NCBI RefSeq assembly: GCF_021390475.1
Contig: NZ_JAJUWS010000048.1
Location: 1-48,641 of the forward strand
DNA length: 48,641 nucleotides
Origin: Streptomyces sp. ST2-7A
Lineage (GTDB): Bacteria > Actinomycetota > Actinomycetes > Streptomycetales > Streptomycetaceae
Direction of reading: 5' to 3'
The position numbers were made by a program, and so were the translations under genes. Below the pieces are notes generated by a model. It saw only the letters and a program-made list of their open reading frames with translations. It was not told the origin of the DNA and did not search any database. Within the stretch, counting starts at the first letter, position 1; each line of letters opens with the position of its first letter. This document shows positions 7,874 through 18,082 of the stretch, piece by piece.

Positions 7874-8809
7874 TCAGGTGGGTTCCCGGTCCCCGCCGGG
7901 CCGGGTGCGGCGGGCGCGGGTGTTCAGGACGCAGTCACCGCAGGTCCCGCCGCCGGGCACGCGGTAGTAGAGGCAGCAACTGCGACGCAGGTAGCCGCCG
8001 GCCGGGTCACCGTCGGGGCCGGGCAGCACCCGTCCGGCGGCGTCCAGGGGCGACCGGGCCAACAGACGGAGTGTCAAGGATGTGATGAGGTCGGCGTATT
8101 CGGGCACGGTCGCGCGCAGCACGCGGGCGGTGCCGACCAGGGCGGACGCGGTGTTGCCCAGCACGATGCGCGGGGAGAGGCCCGGCTCGACGCGCAGTTC
8201 CCCGGCGAGGGGGTCCAAGGCGGAACGGACCGTCCGGTGAACGGCGGCGGCCAACGGGTCGGGGTCGGCCGGGCCGGGTGGATCGGACGCGTAGCGGGGT
8301 CCGACGAGCCGCAGCCGCAGGGGCCCGTCGGCGGGCAGGCACCACCACAGGCGGTCGGGGGCGAGGTCGGGAACGCGGCCGGCGAGCACGGCGCAACCGA
8401 GGGCCGACGACCACAGCCGGGCGGCGAGACCGAGATGGAGGGTGGAGGCGCCGACCCGGGTGTCGGTGGTGCCGACGCGGCGGCCGATGTCGGCGGCGGT
8501 GGCGAGAAGAAGGGGACCGCGCAGCTCGACCAGTGGGCGGGAGCCCGCGGGGTCGGTCGCCTCCGGTGCGGGATCCGGTGCCGGACCCACCGGGGGAAAT
8601 GGCTCCGGCTGCGGGGTGGGACCGTGGTGGAGGGTGAAGTGGGGGCCGAGGGCGGCGACGCGGTCGAGCAGGGTGCCCGGGTCCGGATCGTCGGAGGTTC
8701 CGGCGTGCGGGACGGTCCTCCCCGGACGGGTGGGCCCGGCGGGGGGCGGGGCGCCGGCGGAACGGCGGGGGAACCGGAGGCGTCGGCGGCGCGGATCGGT
8801 GCCGGTCAC
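7874..8809 (-). CDS. FhuF-like (2Fe-2S) iron-siderophore reductase
   Basis: About 311 aa from the GTG at 8809, with GGTGGA upstream. The C-terminus carries two adjacent Cys (RRSCCLYYRVPGGGTCGDC), giving the CC-x10-C-x2-C pattern that binds the 2Fe-2S cluster in FhuF-type ferric-siderophore reductases. The N-terminal half is Pro/Gly-rich and poorly conserved in such proteins. The family works in the cytoplasm, reducing ferric iron from imported siderophores. There is no siderophore transport gene next to it here. The frame remains open upstream to 9247, but that overlaps the divergent YqeY-like gene, so the shorter start is chosen. Confidence 0.72.
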   Translation of the reverse strand: MTGTDPRRRRLRFPRRSAGAPPPAGPTRPGRTVPHAGTSDDPDPGTLLDRVAALGPHFTLHHGPTPQPEPFPPVGPAPDPAPEATDPAGSRPLVELRGPLLLATAADIGRRVGTTDTRVGASTLHLGLAARLWSSALGCAVLAGRVPDLAPDRLWWCLPADGPLRLRLVGPRYASDPPGPADPDPLAAAVHRTVRSALDPLAGELRVEPGLSPRIVLGNTASALVGTARVLRATVPEYADLITSLTLRLLARSPLDAAGRVLPGPDGDPAGGYLRRSCCLYYRVPGGGTCGDCVLNTRARRTRPGGDREPT

Positions 8810-9065
8810 GCGGTGTCCACCGGTCCTCTCCGTCGAAAGCGATCCTCTCGGTCCCGGATATCCTGACCGGGTTTCGCGGCCCGCCGCAAGCCTCCCGGAG
8901 CCGAGCCCGCCGTGTGTACGAGCCGCGCACGAGCCGTGGGGGGCCGTGGTCCACCCCCGACCACCCGACCGGAGGGTCATCGCGGGCGCCGGGCGGGTCC
9001 TCCTCCCGGCGCGGCGCGCCGGAACCCGCTTGACCCCTTGATCCCACCCCCATAGGAATGACCCC

Positions 9066-9530
9066 ATGAGCACCTTCAAGAAGCGGCTGCAGGATGACCT
9101 GACGGCTGCCATCAAGGGTCGCGACGAACTGCGGTCCGCGACGCTGCGCATGACGCTGACGGCGATCACCAAGGAAGAGGTATCCGGGGAAACCGCCCGC
9201 GAGCTCTCCGACGCCGAGGTGCTGACCGTGATCTCGCGCGAGGCCAAGAAGCGGCGGGAGGCGGCCGAGGCGTTCGATCGGGGCGACCGGCCGAAGCAGG
9301 CCGCGCGGGAGCGCGAGGAGGGCGAGGTGCTGGCGGAGTACCTGCCGCAGCAGTTGAGCGACGAGGAGCTGGACGCCGTGGTGGCCGACGCCGTGGCGCA
9401 GGCGCGGGAGGCCGGTGCCGAGGGTCCCCGGGCGATGGGCGCCGTGATGAAGATCGTGAAGCCGAAGGTCGGCGACCGGGCCGAGGGTGGTCGGGTGGCC
9501 GCCTCGGTGAAGCGGGCGCTGGCGGGCTGA
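9066..9530 (+). CDS. GatB/YqeY domain protein
   Basis: 154 aa, ATG at 9066. The whole protein matches the YqeY fold: an N-terminal helical part (STFKKRLQDDLTAAIKGRDELRSATLRM), then the EYLPQQLSDEELDAVVADAV segment and the C-terminal GAVMKIVKPKVGDRAEGGRVAASVKRAL. This helical domain is shared with the tail of the amidotransferase subunit GatB, where it contacts tRNA. Stand-alone YqeY proteins have no firmly assigned function. It is divergent from the FhuF-like gene, with a 256-bp shared intergenic region, and convergent with the PBP gene. Confidence 0.9.
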   Translation: MSTFKKRLQDDLTAAIKGRDELRSATLRMTLTAITKEEVSGETARELSDAEVLTVISREAKKRREAAEAFDRGDRPKQAAREREEGEVLAEYLPQQLSDEELDAVVADAVAQAREAGAEGPRAMGAVMKIVKPKVGDRAEGGRVAASVKRALAG

Positions 9531-9592
9531 GTCGCACCGGCCGGCAGCCGGCGCGTTCGGCGTCCTGCCGCGTGTGGTGCCCGGAGGGCGGA

Positions 9593-11905
9593 TCAGCCGT
9601 TCCCGCCACCCCTGTTGCCGCCGATGAAGCCGGACCAGCCCTCGTTGGCGTTGCCCCAGTCCCACTCGTCGGGGTCGCCCCAATCACCGGGGTTGCCCCA
9701 GCCGCCTTCCCAGCCGCCGTTGTCCTCACCGGTGCCGCCGTCACCGGAGGGCGGGGCACCGCCGCTCCGGTTCTCACTGTTGTCGCCGCCGCCGTTGTCG
9801 GCGCCGTCGTCCTCATCGGCCTCGTCGGTGTCGCCGCGTGGGACGTTGACGTGGTTGAAGGATGAGGCCGGCACACCCTCCAGAGCGCCCTCCATGGCGA
9901 TCTTCCAGATCGGGCCGGCCAGACCACCACCGGTGGCCCTGTCGTAGAACTGGCCCCCGATGGTCAGGTTGTACATCGGCAGGGGCTCGCCACGGTCGCT
10001 ACCGACCCGCACGGCGGTGGAAACGTCCGGGGTGTAGCCGACGAACCACACGTCCCTGCGCCTCTCGGAGGTGCCGGTCTTCCCGGCGTTGTCCCGGCCG
10101 TCGGTGAGTCCCGCCTGTTGGCCGGTGCCTTCCTCGACCACGCCGCGCAGCATCATGTTGATGGTGTCAGCGGTGCGCTGGGACATCACCCGGGCGCACT
10201 CGGTCTCCGGGACGGGGAGGCTCTGACCTTCCGCGTCGGTCACCTCGAGAATCGCGATCGGGGCGCAGTAGGTGCCGCGGTTGGCGAAGGCCGCGTAGCC
10301 GGAGGCCATGTCGAGCGGGGTCGTCTCGGCCGCGCCGAGGGAGGTCGCGGGGGTGATGTTGAGCGGTTCGCCGTCCCCTCCGCGCAGGCCCATACTGTTG
10401 ACCAGCTTCTGGGTCTCGCAGAGTCCGGCTTCCTGAAGCAGCAGTACGAAGTAGGTGTTGATCGACAGACCGAGCGCTTCGGTCATGTCCCAGGAGCCGC
10501 TGGCGACGCCGCCCTCGTTCTCCGGCTCCCACGTGTCGGTGCCGTAGGGAGTGCCCTCGCAGGTCTTGTAGTCGCGCAGGTCGATCTCGACATCGGTGCC
10601 GGTGGAGAAGACCTGCGCGGGGCTCACACCGGATTCGAGGGCCGCGGCGGCCACGAACGGCTTGAAGGTGGAGCCGGGCGGGAAGCCGTAGGTGGAGCCG
10701 AGCATGTCGTGGGAGACGTTGAGGTTGATGGTGGTCTGGTTCTGCTCGGCGTCGTTACCGTACGGCCGACTCTGTGCCATGGCCAGGATGTGGCCCGTGC
10801 CGGGCTCGACCTGGGTGATGGCGGCCGCGACCTGGTCGTCCGGGTTCACCTTGGCCACCGCGGCCTGGGAGGCCGCGGCCTGGGCGGAGGAACGCAGCGT
10901 GGTGCGGATGGTCAGGCCACCCAGATCCCAACGAGCCTTGCGGTTCTCTTTCGTGTCGCCGAAGACGGGGTTGGTCAGGAACTCATGGCGAACGTAGTCG
11001 CAGAAGAAGCCCGCTTCCCGGGTGGCGGTGATACAGCCGTTGCGGGGGCTGCTGACCTCCAGCTCCAGATCCCGTCCCCGCGCCTCACGGGACTCCTCCG
11101 CGGTGATGGCGCCGACCTGTTCCATCCGGTTGAGGACCGTGTTGCGACGCTTGAGTGCCTCGTCCGGGGAGCTGACCGGGTCGTAGCGGCTGGGGGACTG
11201 CACGAGCCCGGCGAGCAGGGCGGCCTCGTGTAGTTCGAGGTCGGCGGCGGGCTTGGAGAAGTAGCGCTGGGAGGCCGCCTCGACGCCGTATGCCTGCTGA
11301 CCGAAGAAGGTGATGTTGAGGTAGTTCTCGAGGATCTGGTCCTTGCCGAGTTCCTCCTCGACCTGGATCGCGTACTTCAGTTCGCGGATCTTGCGGCCGA
11401 TGGTCTGCTGGGTGGCGGCGGCGACGGCCTCGGGGTCGTCACCGGCGGCCTCGACGAAGACGTTCTTGACGTACTGCTGGGTGAGGGTGGAGGCGCCCTC
11501 GGTGGTGCCGCCCTCCTCGAGGTTGCGGTTGAGGGCCCGCAGGACGCCGCGCAGGTCGATGGCGCCGTGCTCGTAGAAGCGGGCGTCCTCGATGGCGACG
11601 ATGCCGTCCAGGAGATAGGGGGACATCTCCTCGATGGAGACGACGGTGCGGTTGCGGGCGTAGACCTCGGCGATCTTGCCGCCCTCGGAGTCGAGGATGG
11701 TGGTCTTCTGGCTCAGCGGGGGGCGGGTGAGGTTCACGGGGAGTTCGTCGAACCCCTCGATGGTGGTCTTGGCGGCGAGCCCGAGGGAACCGACGGCCGG
11801 CAGGGCGAGCCCCGCCAGCACGGCCCCCGCCAACACGCTGACCCCCAGAAACTTCGCCGCCTGCTGAGCGGTGGTCAGCCCACCGCCCGGTCGCTTCGCT
11901 CCCAT
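9593..11905 (-). CDS. Class A penicillin-binding protein
   Basis: 770 aa from ATG 11905. There is a short cytoplasmic tail, one membrane helix (FLGVSVLAGAVLAGLALPAVG), a GT51 transglycosylase domain (catalytic Glu106 in EDARFYEHG; ILENYLN; LAGLVQSP) and a transpeptidase domain with SxxK at Ser412 (GSTFKPF), SxN (SINTYF) and KTG (AGKTGTSE). It polymerises and cross-links peptidoglycan outside the membrane. The C-terminal 90 residues are a disordered Gly/Asn/Asp/Trp-rich tail. The frame extends 58 codons upstream of 11905, but those lack coding character. It is divergent from wblA, an arrangement I associate with streptomycetes. Confidence 0.93.
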   Translation of the reverse strand: MGAKRPGGGLTTAQQAAKFLGVSVLAGAVLAGLALPAVGSLGLAAKTTIEGFDELPVNLTRPPLSQKTTILDSEGGKIAEVYARNRTVVSIEEMSPYLLDGIVAIEDARFYEHGAIDLRGVLRALNRNLEEGGTTEGASTLTQQYVKNVFVEAAGDDPEAVAAATQQTIGRKIRELKYAIQVEEELGKDQILENYLNITFFGQQAYGVEAASQRYFSKPAADLELHEAALLAGLVQSPSRYDPVSSPDEALKRRNTVLNRMEQVGAITAEESREARGRDLELEVSSPRNGCITATREAGFFCDYVRHEFLTNPVFGDTKENRKARWDLGGLTIRTTLRSSAQAAASQAAVAKVNPDDQVAAAITQVEPGTGHILAMAQSRPYGNDAEQNQTTINLNVSHDMLGSTYGFPPGSTFKPFVAAAALESGVSPAQVFSTGTDVEIDLRDYKTCEGTPYGTDTWEPENEGGVASGSWDMTEALGLSINTYFVLLLQEAGLCETQKLVNSMGLRGGDGEPLNITPATSLGAAETTPLDMASGYAAFANRGTYCAPIAILEVTDAEGQSLPVPETECARVMSQRTADTINMMLRGVVEEGTGQQAGLTDGRDNAGKTGTSERRRDVWFVGYTPDVSTAVRVGSDRGEPLPMYNLTIGGQFYDRATGGGLAGPIWKIAMEGALEGVPASSFNHVNVPRGDTDEADEDDGADNGGGDNSENRSGGAPPSGDGGTGEDNGGWEGGWGNPGDWGDPDEWDWGNANEGWSGFIGGNRGGGNG

Positions 11906-12298
11906 GACCGCCAGCGTACGCGGCGAAACATCGGACAAGCGCCCGGGTGTTCGCCTACTCTGGTCACGTGTCCCACACAATCGCACCCGGGTCAACCCGG
12001 GCATCACTCTTTGGAGTGATTTCGTCGCGCGATTCGCGGGGCGCCCCGACCCTCCATGGCGAGGGAATTTGAGGGTCATTCGCGACGAATGACCGCTTTT
12101 GTCACCCCGTTATCAGGAGTGCACGTTCACTCGAACGGGTGATGGTGGGCCCTCGCATAGTCCAAACGGGCCATTCGAGATTAGGCCCACCGGGGGTGTT
12201 GTGTCGCGCCCACCTTCCGTAACGTCCTCAACCGGCAGGGGTGAATATGCCACTTGCCGCCGTGGGGGAGCCTCGATTCGGGAGAGGACGGCACCGGC
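11906..12298. promoter_or_regulatory. Divergent PBP-wblA control region with two hairpins
   Basis: The stretch has no gene. It contains two perfect inverted repeats: 12003-12009/12014-12020 (ATCACTC/GAGTGAT) and 12074-12082/12086-12094 (GGTCATTCG/CGAATGACC), the second followed by CTTTT. A doubled ACCCGGG lies near 11988-12001. wblA is a heavily regulated developmental gene, so these may be operators or leader structures; the second could also be an attenuator. Which regulator binds cannot be told by eye. Confidence 0.5.
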
Positions 12299-12658
12299 AT
12301 GGGCTGGGTTACCGACTGGAGCACGCAGGCGGCGTGCCGCACGACGGATCCGGACGAACTGTTCGTCCAGGGGGCCGCGCAGAACAGGGCCAAGGCGGTG
12401 TGCACCGGCTGCCCGGTGCGCACGGAGTGCCTCGCCGACGCGCTGGACAACCGCGTCGAGTTCGGGGTCTGGGGAGGGATGACCGAACGGGAGCGTCGCG
12501 CGCTGTTGCGCCGTCGCCCCACCGTCACCTCGTGGCGGAAGCTGTTGGAGACCGCGAAGCTGGAGTACGAGCACTCGCTCGGCCTCGGCGCCGGGACCGG
12601 CCGCACCGCGCCGTCGGACACGGGCGACACCGGGACGGGTTCGGCCCGGGTGGCCTGA
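12299..12658 (+). CDS. wblA: WblA, WhiB-like Fe-S developmental regulator
   Basis: 119 aa from the ATG at 12299, preceded by GGAGAGG. Four Cys (13, 35, 38, 44) in the C-x21-C-x2-C-x5-C WhiB pattern bind a [4Fe-4S] cluster. The GVWGG turn (about 56-60) and the basic ERERRALLRRRP segment follow. The start MGWVTDWSTQAACRTTDP is the near-invariant WblA N-terminus, so I assign wblA and not merely WhiB-like. WblA controls the switch to sporulation and represses much antibiotic production in Streptomyces. The roughly 20-residue tail after EYEHS is variable and rich in Gly/Thr. The frame is open further upstream, to 12254, but the WblA-type start is clear. Confidence 0.9.
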   Translation: MGWVTDWSTQAACRTTDPDELFVQGAAQNRAKAVCTGCPVRTECLADALDNRVEFGVWGGMTERERRALLRRRPTVTSWRKLLETAKLEYEHSLGLGAGTGRTAPSDTGDTGTGSARVA

Positions 12659-13000
12659 GGGGCGATCGCCGGAATCCGGTCCCCGCCGACCACGCGGAAC
12701 GGTCCCCCGGAAGTCGTGAGCCCGTGATCGACGTTCCGGCCACCCCGGGGCGCCACCCCCGGGGCCGTGTCGGGGGAGGTGCGGGGGCCTCCAGCCGGGA
12801 GCGGTCGCCGGGCGGTGATCCCGCCCCGGGGTCCGGGACCCGGGCGCGTCCGGCCCGTGCGTCGACGGCGTCCTACGGTGCCCGACGGCGGTTGCCCGGA
12901 AGGGCCACCGGGAGAACACGGGAAACCACGGGAGAGTGGCACGCCGCGTCGGCGCCGCCCGGCGTTCGGCAGCATGTCCGGCTCCCGCTAGAGTCGGCCC
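12659..13000. other. Gene-free interval with GC-rich self-complementary stretches
   Basis: I see no gene here. Around 12735-12772 two CCCCGGGG blocks can pair to form a terminator-like hairpin after wblA. A second self-complementary stretch lies near 12825-12845. The end of the interval carries the promoter of the small gene at 13001; no clear -10/-35 pair stands out. Confidence 0.4.
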
Positions 13001-13156
13001 ATGACCAAGTGGGAGTACGCGACCGCACCGCTCCTGGTGCACGCCACGAAGCAGATCCTGGACACCTGGGGCGAGGACGGCTGGGAGCTGGTCCAGGTCG
13101 TCCCCGGCCCCAACAGCGAGCAGTTGGTGGCCTACTTCAAACGGCCCAAGCCGTGA
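13001..13156 (+). CDS. Small DUF4177-like protein
   Basis: 51 aa: starts MTKWEYATAPLLVHATKQIL and has the GEDGWELVQVV motif, then a Lys-rich tail. The W-E-Y start and the D-G-W-E-L-V motif are the hallmarks of the DUF4177-type fold, a compact beta-alpha unit of unknown function. It is too short for most ORF filters, but the codon use and motif are convincing. Its TGA overlaps the GTG of the RidA gene as GTGA (13153-13156), so the two are almost surely translated together. Confidence 0.85.
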   Translation: MTKWEYATAPLLVHATKQILDTWGEDGWELVQVVPGPNSEQLVAYFKRPKP

Positions 13157-13644
13157 CCGGCCGCGTCGAGGCCCGTCTCGCCGAACTCGGCCTGACGCTG
13201 CCCGAGGTGGTCCCGCCGGTGGCGGCGTACGTGCCCGCCGTCGTGAGCGGCCGTCACGCCCACACCTCGGGACAGCTGCCGATGGTGGAGGGGACCCTCG
13301 CGCTGACCGGTAAGGTCGGCGCCGAGGTCACCCCCGACGAGGCCCGGGAGCTGGCCCGCACCTGTGCGCTGAACGCCCTGGCGGCCGTCAAGTCCGTCGT
13401 CGGCGACCTGGACCGGGTGCTGCGGGTGGTGAAGGTGACCGGTTTCGTCGCCTCCGCCCCCGACTTCACCGGGCAGCCCCAGGTGATCAACGGCGCCAGC
13501 GAGCTGCTGCAGGAGGTTCTCGGAACCCGGGGCGTCCACGCCCGCAGCGCCGTCGGGGTGGCGGTGCTGCCGCTGGACTCGCCGGTCGAGGTGGAGATCA
13601 CCGCGGAGCTGGAGGAGTCGGCGGAGGGTTCCGCCACCGGCTGA
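13153..13644 (+). CDS. RidA family protein (YjgF/YER057c/UK114)
   Basis: 163 aa from GTG 13153, overlapping the previous stop. It shows the RidA fold with SGQLPMVEG near residue 40, an ARTCALNALAAVKSVVGDLD helix, and the C-terminal RSAVGVAVLPLDSPVEVEIT strand. Canonical RidA deaminates reactive enamines/imines using an Arg near the C-terminal strand; here HARSAVGVA supplies an Arg in that position. It is slightly longer at the N-terminus than short RidA (about 130 aa), matching the RutC-like longer group. Coupling to the small upstream gene suggests joint function, which is not known. Confidence 0.85.
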   Translation: MTGRVEARLAELGLTLPEVVPPVAAYVPAVVSGRHAHTSGQLPMVEGTLALTGKVGAEVTPDEARELARTCALNALAAVKSVVGDLDRVLRVVKVTGFVASAPDFTGQPQVINGASELLQEVLGTRGVHARSAVGVAVLPLDSPVEVEITAELEESAEGSATG

Positions 13645-13728
13645 TCGTCCGCCCGTCCGTCCGATCCGGCCATTCTCCCGCCCCGGGACGGTCCGGTGGT
13701 CGGACCGGCAGCCGTACATCACGCACAC

Positions 13729-13767
13729 GCCCGTGGGGCCGGTCGAATGTCGACCGGCCCCACGGGC
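13729..13767. terminator. Hairpin terminator after ridA-like gene
   Basis: An 18-bp perfect inverted repeat (13729-13746/13750-13767) with the 3-nt loop ATG, 85 bp after the RidA stop and 100 bp before the peptidase gene. Confidence 0.8.
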
Positions 13768-13868
13768 GTCCGTGCGGCGCTCTTCGCGAACCCCCGGCGC
13801 ACGCCTCGATCCCCCGGTCGCGGCGTGCGCCCCCCGGGCCGTCGGTGCCGGGGCGCAGAATGGGGGCC

Positions 13869-15764
13869 ATGGCCAACAGCTCCGAACACCCCGGGACCCC
13901 CCGGACCGCGTCCCCCGCCTCCACCACGCCCCCCGGCTGGGACGAACTGCCCGACTGGGAGAAGCGGTACCGCGCGCCGCGCGTCGGCTTCCCCGAGTGG
14001 GCCGAGGACGTCCCCGACCGCTCGCTCTTCGTCTCCAACGTCGGCGGCACCTTCGAGCTGTACACCTGGGACCGCGCCTCCGACACCCGCCGACAGGCCA
14101 CGAACCGCCCCAACGGCACCGTAGACGGCACCCTCACCCCCGACGGCTCCCACCTGTGGTGGTTCGACGACACCGACGGCGACGAGTTCGGTGTCTGGCG
14201 CCGGCAGCCCTTCGCGGGCGGCGTCGACGAGACCGCCGTCCCCGGCCTGGCTCCCGCCTGGTCGGCCGGGCTGGCCCTCGGGCGGGACGGCACCGCCGTG
14301 GTCGGCCGGATGACCGAGCAGGAGGGCACCACCGTCCATCTCGTGCCCGCCGGTGGCGAGCCGGTGGAGATCTACCGGCACCGCGAGTCCGCCGGGGTGG
14401 GAGACCTCTCCCGGGACAGCCGGCTGATCGCCCTCGAGCACACCGAGCACGGCGACACCATGCACGCCGCGCTGCGGGTCGTCGACCGCGAGGGCCGCAC
14501 CGTCGCCGAACTCGACGACACCCGGGGCGGCACCGAGCCCCTGGGGCTGTCGGTGTGGGGGTTCTCCCCCGTGCCCGGTGACCACCGCCTGCTCGTCGGC
14601 CACCAGCGCGGGGGCCACTGGGCGCCGATGATCTGGGATCCCACCACCGGTCGTTCCGAGGAGATCGGCATCGACCTGCCCGGCGACGTGCACGCCGACT
14701 GGTACCCCGACGGCTCCGCGCTGCTCGTCGTCCACGACCACCACGCCCGCGGCGAGCTGTACCGGTGGCCGCTCGCCCCGCTCGGCGGATCCGACGCGCA
14801 CGGTGGCACGGCGGGTGCGGGCGGCCCACTGGAACGGATCGACACCCCCGCCGGTTCGATGTTCGGCGCCGGTGTGCGGCCCGACGGCACCGTGGAGTAC
14901 CTGTGGTCCTCGGCCGCCGAGCCGCCCCGGGTGTGCTCCACCGCCGGGGGCGTCGTCCTGGAGGCGCCCGGGCCGTCCGCCCCGCCCTCCGTGCCGCTGC
15001 GGGACACCTGGGTGGAGGGCCCGGGCGGTCCGATCCACGTCCTGGTCCAGACCCCGCCCGGCGAGGGCCCCTTCCCCACCGTCTTCGACATCCACGGCGG
15101 CCCGGCCGCCCACGACTCCGACGCCTTCGCCGCGCAACCGGCCGCCTGGGTGGACCACGGCTTCGCCGTCGTCCGGGTCAACTACCGCGGCTCCACCGGC
15201 TACGGCCGGGAGTGGACGGACGCGCTCAAGCACCGCGTCGGACTGATCGAACTGGAGGACATCGCCGCGGTGCGGGAGTGGGCCGTCACCGAGGGGCCCG
15301 CCGACCCGGAGCGACTGGTGCTCTCCGGCGGTTCCTGGGGCGGCTACCTGACGCTGCTGGGGCTCGGTGTCCAGCCGGAGCTGTGGACGGTGGGCGTGGC
15401 CGCCGTACCGGTCGCCGACTACGTGACCGCCTACCACGACGAGATGGAGGCGCTGAAGGCGCTGGACCGCACACTGTTCGGCGGCACCCCCGAGGAGATG
15501 CCCGAGCAGTGGCGGGCCTCCTCGCCGATCACCCACGTGGAGGAGGTCAAGGCCCCGGTGTTCATCTCGGCGGGGGTCAACGACCCGCGCTGCCCGATCC
15601 GGCAGATCGAGAACTACGTGGAGCGGCTGGCCGCGCGCGGCGCCCCGCACGAGGTCTACCGCTACGACTCGGGGCACGGCTCCCTGGTCGTGGAGGAGCG
15701 GGTCAAGCAGACCCGGCTGGAGATCGGGTTCGCCCTGAGGCACCTTCCGGCGACGGCGGACTGA
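13869..15764 (+). CDS. S9 family (prolyl oligopeptidase-type) peptidase
   Basis: 631 aa from ATG 13869 with GGGGG just upstream. The N-terminal 380 residues form a predicted beta-propeller (WYPDGSALLVVHDHH, ELYRWPLAP and similar blade repeats). The C-terminal alpha/beta hydrolase has Ser489 in SGGSWGGYLT, Asp572 in GVNDPRCP and His603 in DSGHGS, a full catalytic triad. No signal peptide is visible, so it is probably cytoplasmic. Such enzymes cut short peptides, often after Pro or as acylaminoacyl peptidases; the specificity here is unknown. Its last 62 bp overlap the 3' end of the convergent SURF1 gene. Confidence 0.92.
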   Translation: MANSSEHPGTPRTASPASTTPPGWDELPDWEKRYRAPRVGFPEWAEDVPDRSLFVSNVGGTFELYTWDRASDTRRQATNRPNGTVDGTLTPDGSHLWWFDDTDGDEFGVWRRQPFAGGVDETAVPGLAPAWSAGLALGRDGTAVVGRMTEQEGTTVHLVPAGGEPVEIYRHRESAGVGDLSRDSRLIALEHTEHGDTMHAALRVVDREGRTVAELDDTRGGTEPLGLSVWGFSPVPGDHRLLVGHQRGGHWAPMIWDPTTGRSEEIGIDLPGDVHADWYPDGSALLVVHDHHARGELYRWPLAPLGGSDAHGGTAGAGGPLERIDTPAGSMFGAGVRPDGTVEYLWSSAAEPPRVCSTAGGVVLEAPGPSAPPSVPLRDTWVEGPGGPIHVLVQTPPGEGPFPTVFDIHGGPAAHDSDAFAAQPAAWVDHGFAVVRVNYRGSTGYGREWTDALKHRVGLIELEDIAAVREWAVTEGPADPERLVLSGGSWGGYLTLLGLGVQPELWTVGVAAVPVADYVTAYHDEMEALKALDRTLFGGTPEEMPEQWRASSPITHVEEVKAPVFISAGVNDPRCPIRQIENYVERLAARGAPHEVYRYDSGHGSLVVEERVKQTRLEIGFALRHLPATAD

Positions 15765-16623
15765 CCGGCGCAGGCTCGGCCTCCGGGGCCCCGGTCGGGG
15801 CACCGGCGGCCGGGCGGGCGGGCCCGGCCGGGTCGGTCGGCGCCGCCGCCCCGGCGGGCTCGGGCCCGGCCGCGTCCGCCCGGGCGTCCCGCTCGATCTC
15901 CGCCTCCCGACGCAACAGCCGGTACCACATGAAGATCACGAAGGCCGCGAAGACGAACCACTCGGCGGTGTACCCCAGATTCTGGAACGCCTTGAGGTCC
16001 AGCACCGTGCCCGCCGCCGCCTCCGCCGGAACCGCCACCAGTGGCGCCTCCGGCTCCCGCACGGTCAGCCAACCGTCCAACACCGGATACGGCAGCACAT
16101 TGATCAGGGACGCCGCGCCGACCACGCCCACCTGACCGTCGGGCAGGCCCGTCGGCGCGCCGATCGCGCGCGGCGACTCCGGCGCCTGCAGGATGCCGAC
16201 CACCGTCACCGGATCCCCGGTCGGCGTCGGCACCTCTTCCGGCACCGCCTCCGTGGGCAGCCAACCGCGCACCACCGGGACGGCGGGCCCGCCGTCCGCC
16301 GGAATCAAAGGAGTGAGGATCCGGAAGCCGGGCTCGCCCTCGGCGGAGCGGCGCGGCACCAGCAACTCGTTGGCGGCGTCCCACTCGCCGGTCACCTCGG
16401 CGGTTCCGCCGACCGTGTCGGTGGTCGGGGGCAGCAACTCCATCAGCGGCACGGGCACGGCCGAGGCCGCCTCCGTGGTCTGCCGCTGATGCTCCCGATG
16501 GCCGTCCACCCGGTCCTCGAAGCGGCTCAACTGCCAGAAACCCATGATCAGACAGAAGGGCACGGCGAGCACGAGGAAGAGGTTGATCGCCCACCAGCGC
16601 GGGGTCAGCAGGAACCGGTACAC
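15703..16623 (-). CDS. SURF1 family cytochrome oxidase biogenesis protein
   Basis: 306 aa. Two membrane helices flank an extracytoplasmic domain: the N-terminal WWAINLFLVLAVPFCLIMGFWQ (about 10-31), with the GFWQLSRFEDR motif that is the SURF1 signature, and EWFVFAAFVIFMWYRL near 215-230. The extracytoplasmic part includes VVRGWLP. The last 60 residues form a Pro/Ala-rich cytoplasmic tail. SURF1 proteins help assemble haem a into cytochrome c oxidase; no oxidase genes are adjacent here. The tail-coding end overlaps the peptidase gene on the opposite strand by 62 bp. Confidence 0.9.
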   Translation of the reverse strand: MYRFLLTPRWWAINLFLVLAVPFCLIMGFWQLSRFEDRVDGHREHQRQTTEAASAVPVPLMELLPPTTDTVGGTAEVTGEWDAANELLVPRRSAEGEPGFRILTPLIPADGGPAVPVVRGWLPTEAVPEEVPTPTGDPVTVVGILQAPESPRAIGAPTGLPDGQVGVVGAASLINVLPYPVLDGWLTVREPEAPLVAVPAEAAAGTVLDLKAFQNLGYTAEWFVFAAFVIFMWYRLLRREAEIERDARADAAGPEPAGAAAPTDPAGPARPAAGAPTGAPEAEPAPVSPPSPEGASGRTRSPAGSA

Positions 16624-16743
16624 GTGCCCACGGTACTCGGCCGTTTCGCGGCGCCCCGGCCCGGGGTGGACGGATCCGGACGGATCCGCCCGAAACGCAC
16701 GGGTCCGCCGACGCCGCGCGTCGGGAACGACGCGCCCCGAATC

Positions 16744-16789
16744 GAAGCGTCCCGGGGGCGCGGGCCGACCCGCGCTCCCGGGACGCTTC
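16744..16789. terminator. Hairpin terminator after the sigma-partner gene
   Basis: A 21-bp inverted repeat with a single G-T pair (16744-16764/16769-16789, loop CCGA). It lies 3 bp beyond the stop codon of the minus-strand gene ending at 16793. Confidence 0.8.
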
Positions 16790-16792
16790 CCA

Positions 16793-18078
<1,286 letters not shown>

Positions 18079-18082
<4 letters not shown>

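Noticed and set aside
6683..8866. 727-codon plus-strand open frame
   Set aside because: It runs antisense through both the metallophosphoesterase and FhuF-like genes, whose motifs are clear; its own product is Gly/Val-rich noise.
12003..12020. BldD-type operator upstream of wblA
   Set aside because: The half-sites are present but in the opposite order to the published AGTGA-n-TCACT arrangement, so I list it only as an inverted repeat.
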